This document shows positions 46,601-58,108 of a stretch of 64,000 nt of DNA, in pieces. How positions within the stretch are numbered: position 1 is the stretch's first letter; the number at the start of each line of letters is the position of its first letter. The DNA comes from Corydoras sp. C115. Taxonomy: Eukaryota > Chordata > Actinopteri > Siluriformes > Callichthyidae. The stretch is taken from contig JAFMOC010000059.1 in NCBI GenBank assembly GCA_019802505.1, forward strand, positions 860,001 through 924,000. Direction: 5' to 3'. The position numbers and the translations under genes are program-made. Below the pieces are notes generated by a model. The model saw only the letters and a list, made by a program, of their open reading frames with translations, ran no database searches and had not been told where the DNA came from.

Positions 46601-49600
46601 GGTTCATGTATAACAAAAGCTCTTCCTGGAAATTACTTTATAAATGCTCATTACTGTTCATAAAAGCCTATAAACTTTCATTACAGGATTAAAGTAAAGT
46701 GTTAATTTTACATTAATCACCCATCTAAATGAGACTGCATACAGAGTAGTACATAAGGACTTATAAAAGCTTATAAATTCTCTTTAAAGACTTTAATCAA
46801 AGTGTAATCATTTTGTTTCAAGTAAGAATGTCTAAACATGTAAAGAATCAAAAGTTCATATTATAATGCATTATGTCACTGTGTTATAAAGCCTTATGTA
46901 AAATTGTTGCAAAAATTTATGACTATAAACATATAAGAGAATATAAACATCTATGTACATTACCAAATGCTTATGCCAAATGTTATAAAGTGTTATGAGT
47001 AATTTATAACACTTTATAAATGCACGTAAAGTGCATTATGAATATCGGATTCATAGAAAGTTCTAAGATGACCTTTAATCTAAAGAATACAACGATAAGT
47101 CAGATATTATTTGGCATGAAATTGTGCTGTACAAAAGACATACAGTACAGAGTCAAATAATATTCTATTTGTCTGGTATACATAGTATATAGACACATCC
47201 ATTTTAATATAGTTGTATTCAACTCAAGTGTATTCAAGTTCAAGTAATTTATTTATATAGCGCTTTTTACAACAGTACAGAATACAAAGCAGCTTTACAG
47301 AATGAAAAGCCTTTAAACCCCCAAAGAGCAAGCCGAAGCGACAGTGGCAAGAAAAAAATTCCCTGTTATGTTGTTATTTTAAGGAAGAAACCTTGTGAGG
47401 ACCAAGATTCAGTGTGGGACTCATCCTCCTTAAGCGGCCGGCAGCATCAACAGTGTAGGACACTAATGTACAGATATTCAATCCTAATATGGATTGTTTT
47501 AAACATAGACTATGAAAAAGTCTCTGATATAGACTCACCTGCAGCTCCCGAGATGCCGTTGAGACCGGGGATACTGGTATCCCGATCCACCTGCTCAACC
47601 ATGTGTTTGGACTCCAAAAGGTGACTGTAACCCCGACCCCCACCTCCAGCAGCAATGAGCAGAGGCACATAGACTCCCTTCTCCACCTGACAGTATTATA
47701 AATCCAGAGTCTATTATCTAGAATCTAAAAATGAGATTTCCTAAAACAGGTTCATATTTTCGACTTTACATGCTGAATTTGTAACATCTGAACATCATGA
47801 CTACATTGTATCCACCTCGCTGACCTCAATTTGTTCACTGCAGCTGAGTCTATAATACTTTCTATCATCTTACCTTATATACATAGGTAGCTCCACCTCC
47901 TCCCCCACCACCTCCTTTTAGCATGTTTTTGGTCTCCAGCAGGTTATACGGCTCACTGCAAATCTTTTGTAGAGAAACATCAGACTGCAAAGATTGGGGA
48001 TTACATTTAGTATATTCTCCTACACACATTTACCATAAAAAATACAATTTCTTATTTAATATGAAAGTACTGGCATAAGTCATTCAAAAGTTTTTCTTAA
48101 AATCTTTCTTAAAATCATTCAAAAGTTTGGACACACCCCCTTCTTACTCCATTGTCTATATCCTTCACTAACCATATAGTCGGACAGTACAGTAGTCCAT
48201 CTGTTTTCTTGTTTTTGTTAGTCCTCTGCTGGTTCTCTGTTCTCTTTTGGTCAGGACAATCACAGAACTGGTATCATTTGGGTGGTGGATTGTTTATTGC
48301 CAGTTCTGCAGTGACACTTATGTGGTAAAGGGGGTTTGAGTGTAGCAACATCTCAGTGGCACTGCTAGGATGGGAACTATTGGGGTCCTGACCATTAGAG
48401 AATAGAGGAAAGGGGTCGTACACAGTATGTACTGTAGTCTACATGGACTACAGTACATGATGGACTACATTCTGGAATTGTCCGTCTTTACAGTAAGTGG
48501 AACTGAGAACTTGGAAATTAAGTGGAGCAAAAATGGGGTGCGTCCAAACTTTTAACTAGTACTGTATTATATTTTGTACGTCAGTATTAATGTGCTATTT
48601 GAATTTTATTAAATAAATTTCATGACCTGGGTGGAGTTTCCATGTTCTCCCCGTGTCTGCGTGGGTTTCCTCCGGGTTCTCCGGTTTCCTCCCACAGTCC
48701 AAAAACATGGATCAAGTCAATTGAATTCTCAAAATTGCCCCATATAGAGTGTGTCTGTGTGAGTGAGTGTGTGCCCAGGGATGGATTGGCGTCCTGTCCT
48801 GGGTGTATCTGCCCAGCGCCCGAGACGTTCTCCCCTGGATGGGCATGGGGAACCCCACCGCGACCCTAATAGAGGATAAAGCGGGAGATAATGAATGAAT
48901 GAATGAATGAATGAATTTCATGACATGTAGCACTTTCCAATTTAGTTTTGAAGCACCGAAATCCATTTTGATATTTCATAATATTGAAAGTTATTGATAA
49001 TTTGTGCTCACTGCAGGACAGGCATCTTCTCCTTTCTGGCCCACCAGGATGTATAACAGCTCATCTTTCTTCAGGTTAAAATCTCCTACGATGAGGACTC
49101 CATTTGATCTCTCCATGTTGTGAACGCTGCGTCCACCTGCTGCACCATAAGCCGTGATTCTGCACAAAGCACAGATTAATTTACCTTAATATTCAGACTC
49201 CTGTGACAGACATTGGTGCAATTTAACTTGATTCTTGATCATAAAACAGCACTTCAACTCAAACTTTATTCTCTACTACATTAATTATAGGCTAATCAAA
49301 GTATATTGTCCTTGAAAGACAATTATTCAATGATAATTCTGTCATGAAATCAAAAGGTTCAAAAATAGTACAGGGACTGGTGGTGCACCTCCTATTGTTT
49401 TAATTCTACAGTCGATTAGGTGTGTGGTTGAGGGAAGCAAAGGTCAATCTCATTTGCATGACTTTTAAAGCACAGAATAACATTACCCTATATAATACTA
49501 TTAGACTTTTGGTTGTTCAATTCTCAAGGTACATTTATTTCAGTTTAATTTGTTTAAGTTCTCAAAGCATCAAGTGAGCATCAAGTGACATTTCTGCACA

Positions 49601-51303
49601 CAGAGGTTCCTCACAAGTATCTAATATTGAAATAGATATATAAGAAATTTTCAAAAATCTTTTAAAATCCCTCTTAAGGAGGTTGCTCATGATCATTTAT
49701 GTTAATACACAACACTACAAGCCCGATTTTAGTGATCTTTGGTGAGCCATCAACCATGCAGCTTGATTTGGGGTGTAAAACATCCAAAAAGGCATCTACC
49801 TAAAATCTTCATGATGTGTTTTGAGCGTAACGTGCAATAAACCAATATGCGTATAACTTGCTATTCCCTTTAAGAGCCAGGTGGCGCTCTGACTTTGGCG
49901 GATTGCTATATGAGGGATGCAGCTACCTGGAATCAATGTGCTGCTTCATGAGGTTCTGTGATTGGAGAACCCACAGTATAGTGTAGACTATGTATCTGCA
50001 TTCTCTGTTGAGTTAATAGCATTCAGTGGCGTTGGACATGCGCTCGCGGCAACGAATGTTTGACTGTTGACGTCTGGAGAGGTTTGTTTTCAGTCAGCAG
50101 TGCACCAAACAGTGTTTTTCATGGTGGAGATACGTCAAAAATGTACCTAAACAAACCTCATTTGGCCACGCCCATACCCATTGGGGGAGATATATTCACA
50201 AGGAGCATTGCTATTTAAATGATACAGGCAGAAGGTGTGAAAATAGACTGTTGGCGGGGTGTAACATAGAAATAAGCATCAAGTCATGCCTTGCACAGTG
50301 TGTAAACTAGGGTTCTCTAAGTGTTACTCATTATAGAGCCTGATGCTTCAGTGACCTGAATAAGCCAGCAGTAGCTGGTTAATGTAACGTATAATCTGTG
50401 CTATCATGACTTTCTGTAAATTTATGTCAAGTGTGATGTTTTGTTATAATACGCTGTAGTTGACATAAATATGGTTGACATGGCAGCCAATGGTTCCAAA
50501 ACAAACCAACTTTACTTAGTCATAATGATTTGCATTAAATAATTAGCTGTCACTGAATATCATTTCCAACAAAGGTTTGTTTTATTTTGTGTATAAATGA
50601 TCACTGTTTTAAATTGGCTATAAGATCCACATAATAACTGAAGTCAGTCTGGTCTATTTATATTGCATAGCAGTTACAATTGCTCAGAAACACCTTACAC
50701 TTGTATTATGACTATAGTTCAAGCAAGGGGCGTATTCAAGAATTTATTCCTTGCATTTGGCTGTGCTGGGGTTACAACTAGCTACCTTTTGTTCTCAGCT
50801 CAGCACCTGAGTCCCAGGTGTCAAAACCACAGTCATCGCTTTCATTAATTTGTTAATCGTAATATGCAAATGAAAGGGATTAATAAAATGATTTTTTTTA
50901 ATAAAATGGAAAATGTATTTAAAACATCATATAAATATAATTGTACAAGATGTCTTACCTCAATTGTATAATAATTCTCTCTCTTAATGACCATTGAGCA
51001 AAAAGTTTCTTATCTTTCTTTAGAATTTTTTTAAATATTTTTTTATTATAAACATACCTGTAAAAACCTGTTTCAGGAACCTTCCACGTCTGCATTCCCT
51101 TAAGAACTCCGCTCGTCCCAACAGTCACCTGCACATTGCTGGTTCGGTATGAACTGGTACACTGAGAGGGAGTTGGTCCAGTGGGTCCCGTGGCGCCACA
51201 TGTATGAAAAACCCAGTTTGTAGGTAATCCAGCTACACACACACAAACACACACACATTACTTTCTATATATTAATATATTACATTTAAGTAATTATTGC
51301 ACA

Positions 51304-51385
<82 letters not shown>

Positions 51386-54300
51386 TTGTGTGTGTCTCTA
51401 AATTGTTTTAAAAATATGTTTTTAATAAAAAAAAAAAAAAGACCAGATTATAGGCTTTCTGTTTCTAGACTTGTATATGAATTAATTGGAATCTTAATGG
51501 CCATATACATGAGATATATCATCCAGTGCAGCTGCTCACCCTTTTAAAATGTTTTACCCTCATTGCGGGGTGCTATTAACTTTATTTCTCATTTAGGTGC
51601 TAAATGCTTATGGAGGGTTGAAAGCATTTCCAGCATGTGTTATCAAACATTGGGTTTCTTCTTTCAGACGCGCAAAATGTGGTCGTAAACTACATATATA
51701 CATTGCATCAGCACATCTGCCAAATAGACTAATAATCGATTGCTTAATTTATTGGTTTATTTATTTATTTCTTTTAAACACAAAAAACAAGCACTGAATC
51801 GATTCAGCTGTCCAGACTAGTTTATGTAAACTAACCCTGACTGGTGTTCGTTCCTGTGTTCAAACAATCGTGTTTGAATAAAAGTTAAGCGCCTTTAAAA
51901 AAAGGAAGGTTCACCAATCGGAACTAAGAAGATTGTTATGAGAAAAAGAAACCGAAAAAATATTGCACTTCACAGCCCAACAAGGTGTAGAGTTTCACCT
52001 GATGGTTTATTTTGGGGATTTTCACAGCTGAAACCAGAACAAAGGATTTTGAGCTACAGAACAGAACAGCCTGTTCTATTTTATCTCATCTCCATTTCAT
52101 TGTAGCACTGAACTATTATCAAGAGCAGCCACCTCCTATTTTCTCTCTCATGCCCACACACATCCCCCGATTTAAACAAATGACATGTGCCTTGGTCTGC
52201 TGTAAAGGAGTTGGACAAATAATTCACACAACACATCAACTCTGCCCACGCTACATTATGGTATATATTTATCATGGTTTCAATGTCTGAAACCTAACCT
52301 GTGAAACATCATGTCATACAGACTGGTGTTAAAACTGTCATATATCCACTAGAAACAAGAAAAGCAGCAAAATCAATCTATCTATCTTTATTTTTTTTAC
52401 TATATTCATCTTAGATAAACTGTACTAAACTGTAATGTCGTGAGGTCAGCTTATTTATTCATTCTGTCCTAGTGCCACAGGTCCCTTTGAGTTCCAGTAT
52501 GGCTGTGCCCCAGTGCACAAAGCAAGATCCATAAAAGCATGGTTGAACGAGTTTGGTGTGAAACAATTTGAGTGGTTCTCACAGAATCCTGACCTCAACC
52601 CCATTGAACACCCATGGTGTGATCTAGAATAGACATTGCAAGATAGCTGACAGTGTCTGACATCACAAGAGCCCTTCTAAATGTACAAACTCTCACAGAA
52701 AGACTTTCCAAATAAGTGTAGCATATTATAGCTGCAAGGAAATGACCAGAGTAAACTAATAATATATTTTATTTCATTTTTTTGTTATGAAAAAAAAACC
52801 CTCACTGCATTAGTGTAACTGCAAAACTGACAATAAACAATCCACCACCCAAATGATACCTGTTCTGTTGGTCGGACCAACAGAGAACCAACAAGGGACT
52901 AACAAAAACAAAGAAAACAGATGGACTACAGTATGTAATTGTAAAACTACAAAGTTAATCTATCTATATGGTAAGAGGAGGAAATAGAGAATGAAGCAAG
53001 AAAGGGGGCATGTCCAAACTTCTGACTGGCATGTTCAACAGTAAATATTTATAGTCAGAAGGTGAACAAGCCTGAAATCCACCTGAAAGATTAAAAGTCA
53101 GAAAATCGGTGACTGCCTAAATCGGCAATAAATTGGAAATGTAACCTATTGATCATGATGTGTTAAAGCAGCTGGGTTATCTGGTTCAAGTGCAAGCTCT
53201 GCCTTTCATCACTCATAGCACTGTGCTTCTGTGAGTAAAAAAAAAACAGTGCCCTCTGACCTGTACCATTAACTCGGTACCAAACATCACTGACTGTCCA
53301 AAATGAGTGGCAACTCACAGAATGATGCCAGGATGTCTGAGCAGTTTATTTGAACACATCTCAGTGAGGATGGTTATCAGGTCTTCACCTGTTACAAATA
53401 GCTCATTTAGTAGTGGTCCACAGAAGGCAGAGTACATCACAATATAGCTGATGTGCCTCTTCTTTCCATCAAAGAACGTAATAACTCAGTTACACATACT
53501 ACACACTGGTCAGACACAGGAGCACATCCAGTTTAAGACTTTTACTTTTGTGGCCATCAAACTGTATAGTCAGTCTGTTTAACTCCATCCATCCATTATC
53601 TTCCGCTTTATCCTATATTAGGGTCGCGGGGGGGTTCCCCATGCCCATCCAGGGGAGAACGTTTCGGGCGCTGGGCAGATACACCCAGGACAGGGCGCCA
53701 ATCCATCCACACACTCACTCACACAGACATGCACACAAACACACTCTATATGGGGCAATTTGGAGAACTCAATTGACTTGATCCATGTTTTTGGACTGCG
53801 GGAGGAAACCGGAGAACCCGGAGGAAACCCATGCGGACACGGGGAGAACATGGAAACTCCACCCAGATGGGGATTCGAACCAGGAATCAGAAAACTCCTT
53901 ACTCAGTAATACAACTTTGATGTGCAATAAGGTAATCATAAGAATTTAAATGTCAATATATTTTTTTATATTAATATTACATACTGTATCACACATGCCA
54001 ATTTAATTTCACTTTACTTTTACTTGCCTATTTTTGGTACTTTTAGTTTAATTTTACTGCACTTTCTATTTTTACTTTTGGATAGATAAACACAACTAAT
54101 GGAGCATCTGTAAAAACTTACATTTCCCCCTGGGGATTAATAAAGAAAAAGCCTGAACCTTTCTCGCTCTCTTTCTCCCTCTATTCCTGTCTTAAAACAT
54201 TTGTAGCATAAAATAGAACAAAAACATGTTTTCTATTTTCTCTGTGTAATCATCTGTTTATACCTGACTAGTCTGAAGAAAGAAAGAAGTTTGTACATAC

Positions 54301-54591
54301 TGCACAAATGAATCTCCCGATTCTACCACCCTGCACTCATCCCGCTTTGTTTTTGTAATTATGTTCTATAATGCGTGTGGGGACAGATGCACCCCCAGAT
54401 GGCAAATTTATTCTGGCCTAGATCTGGCCCACTTGCCACATCGATTGACAGCACTTGGGCGGACCGCTCCTGGATGCAAGATGTGGGCCACATACTCACC
54501 AGATTAAGGTCTGCACAAGTGGCTCACATGTAGGTGGCACTGCCAGATCTTCAGATGTGAACCAGATGGGTTTTGGAACATGTGGACCCTG

Positions 54592-54630
<39 letters not shown>

Positions 54631-55956
54631 GTCACTGAGGTAACAATACCATGTGTGCAAACATTGACATGTGCCATATGAATTGTCATGTTGGAACATA
54701 AGGAATTACATTGTCACAACTTCACAATTGTATAAACTTACAATAATTAGAGACAATGTTGTTGTACGTACAAACATGCCAATAAAGCTACCTTGAATCT
54801 TGATAGACAGTGAAACAGAAAGAAAAAACAGAAAGACAGAAAAAGAAAAATAGAAAGAGAGACAGAAAGGAGAGAGGGAGAGAAAGAGAGACCTGACACT
54901 TGTTTACAGTAAGCGAATGTAAATGTAAATGGCTGTGAAGAACTCTGCAGTTCATTTCCTCTCGAATAATTTAGCAAGGGATGGAAACATAATCTGATTT
55001 AGGAATCCAGGAAGTCTGTGGCTTATTATCCAGAATATTCGTAGTGACCTTTTGAAAGGGTAAATGGAGGAAGTTTTAAAACAACTCTTATGTTTTGGCA
55101 CTTTGAGCAGAGCTGTCGTGTTTTTAATGATTTAGCATATCTGGCCTTTCTGTGCTGTGGAAATAGATTGACTCAGCGGGGCATAGTTCAGGTGGTCGAG
55201 GTCGTCCAACTTAACCTGCAGGTCAAACGCTATCAAACCTTTAATGCTGTGAAAAGCTGTTTGTAATGTGTGTTGACTAAATCAACATCAGCAGCTTTTT
55301 CTTACAGCACAGCATCACTTTCTATTACTTTAGTCAGAGCTGCCATTTATTTTACCATCAATCTGTTTGATTTTAAACACTCTGTAAAAAGTCTTGACAC
55401 GGCTGAGTTAAGGATATTTATTGCATATTTTTTAGGAGCAGTTTATCTATCCATCTATACATACATACACCTGCACTTACTGTCCTAAATGTCATTTCCA
55501 CTTACTTTAAAAATTTAGTCCATCTGTTTGTGGACTATAGTACATACTGTGTACGTCCTCTTTAATCGATTTGTCAGGACCACCATAGACCACCAGCAGA
55601 GAAGATGGTCACAAGTCGCAGAATACAGTCTATAAGTCCGGGTCAAGTCTCAAATCATCCATCCATCCATCCATCATCTTCCACTTTATTCTCTACTAGG
55701 GTCGCATAGGGGTTCCCCATGCCAATCCATGGAGAACGTTTCAGGCGCTGGGTAGATACACCCAGGACAGGGCGCCAATCTATCGCTGGGCACACACTCG
55801 CTCACACAGGCACACATACAAACACACTCTATATAGTGTAATTTCAATTGATCTTGATCCATGTTTTTGGACTGTGGGAGGAAACCAGAGAACCCGGAGG
55901 AAATCCACGTGGACACGGGAAGAACATGTTTCTCTACCGTGCTGTAGACACAATAT

Positions 55957-55998
<42 letters not shown>

Positions 55999-56128
55999 CA
56001 AGGAAAAACCCAGATTGGGATACGAACCGGGAATCCCTAGCGCTGAGAGGCGAATGTGCTAACCACTAAGCCACATTGTCGCCCCTAAGTCTCAAATTAA
56101 TTAAACATATTTAAATGTACATAATATA

Positions 56129-56173
<45 letters not shown>

Positions 56174-56780
56174 GGATTGGCGCCCTGTCCTGGGTCTATC
56201 TGCCCAGCGCCCGAGACGTTCTCCCCTGGATGGGCGTGGGGAACCCCACCGCGACCCTAATAGAGGATGAAGCGGGAGATAATGAATGAATGAATTTCAT
56301 GACATGTAGCACTTTCCAATTTAGTTTTGAAGCACTGAAATCCATTTTGATATTTAATAATATTGAAAGTTATTGATAATTTGTGCTCACTGCAGGACAG
56401 GCATCTTCTCCTTTCTCCCATATATATATATATTCATTCATTCATTCATTATCTCCCGCTTTATCCTATATTAGGGTCGCGGTGGGGTTCCCCATGCCCA
56501 TCCAGGGGAGAACGTCTCGGGCGCTGGGCAGATAGTCCCAGGACAGGGCGCCAATCCATCGCTGGGCACACACTCACTCACACAGTCACACTCTATATGG
56601 GGCAATTTTGAGAATTCAATTGACTTGATCCATGTTTATGGACTGTGGGAGAAAACCGGAGAACCCGGAGGAAACCCACGCAGACACGGGGAGAACATGG
56701 AAACTCCACCCAGATAGGGATTCGAACCGGGAACCCCTAGCGCTGAGAGGCGAACGTGCTAACCACTAAGCCACCGTGCC

Positions 56781-56875
<95 letters not shown>

Positions 56876-58031
56876 TGTGTCTACAGCTTGGTAGAGAAAC
56901 ATTTAAAAAAAAAAACACAAAAGTTTCATTTAACGTGCAAAAATGTTTACTTAAATGCTTCTTTTTCTTTAATTAAATTATGTGCATTATTTTTACTAAA
57001 ACAATTTATCGAGCTCTTTAAAAACAGACATAAATCACAATAAAAGTGCTACTTTGGTTTCGTAAAGTAAATAACAACAGCTTAATGATAAGCTTAAGGA
57101 CAGAAGGTGATAATAATAATAGATTTTTTTATATTATATATATATATTATTATATTATTATTTTATATATTATATTATATTATCTGTATTGACGGCTTTA
57201 AGCGGTTGGCAGCGGAAACTAAACCAACCTGTCCGGGTGTGTTTTTCTCAGTTTGTTGAGTCCTTTTCCTTGTTATTTATTAGTTTCTCACATTGTTTGC
57301 ACGTTGCCGCTGTTCTGTTATATCTAATCATGTGAAACTCAGTGGACCTGCAGTCTCTATCAGACGCTCCCGCAGCCCCGGCCGCCATGACACCTCCCTG
57401 TGTTTACCTTCCTCTAATTTCCCGCCACCGAAAAAGCGGCCGCGTCCCAAATCACCGAACAAATATACTGGAAACAAGCAATATAGATATAAAAAGTCCT
57501 TTAAAAAAAAAAAAAGCACTATATCGTGTTGAATTACTTTATTCTAAATTAATTCTGCTTGTGAAGTATAAAATTTAGTGGAGAATAGGCAATTTATCCA
57601 TAGAAAACAAGATTAATTAATGAATTACAACTAATTAGTTAATTAATTCATATATTTTTCATTGTTTCAGTATATATATATATATATATATGGCGGCACA
57701 GTGGCTTAGTGGTTAGCACGTTCGCCTCTCAGTGCTAGGGATTCCCGGTTCGAATCCCCATCTGGGTGGAGTTTCCATGTTCTCCCTGTGTCTGCGTGGG
57801 TTTCCTCCAGGTTCTCCGGTTTCCTCCCACAGTCCAAAAACTTGGATCAAGTCAATTGAATTCTCAAAAATTGCCCCATATAGAGTGTGTGTGTGTGAAT
57901 GAGTGTGTGCCCATAGATTGGCGCCCTGTCCTGGGTCTATCTTCCCAGCGCCTGAGATGTTCTCCCCTGGATAGGCATGGGGAACCCCACCGCGACCCTA
58001 ATAAAGGATAAAGCGGGAGATAATGAATGAA

Positions 58032-58108
<77 letters not shown>

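Larger units (their letters stand above)
45447..47538. other. ALK intron 15
   Basis: It contains one block of the AT-rich TTATAA repeat family (46370-47075) and a dispersed repeat (47228-47465) that ends about 75 bp from the exon 15 donor. The sequence at 45540-46360 is unique. Confidence 0.55.

Noticed and set aside
56756..57043. Tyr-Ile repeat frames in (TA)n
   Set aside because: Microsatellite translation only.
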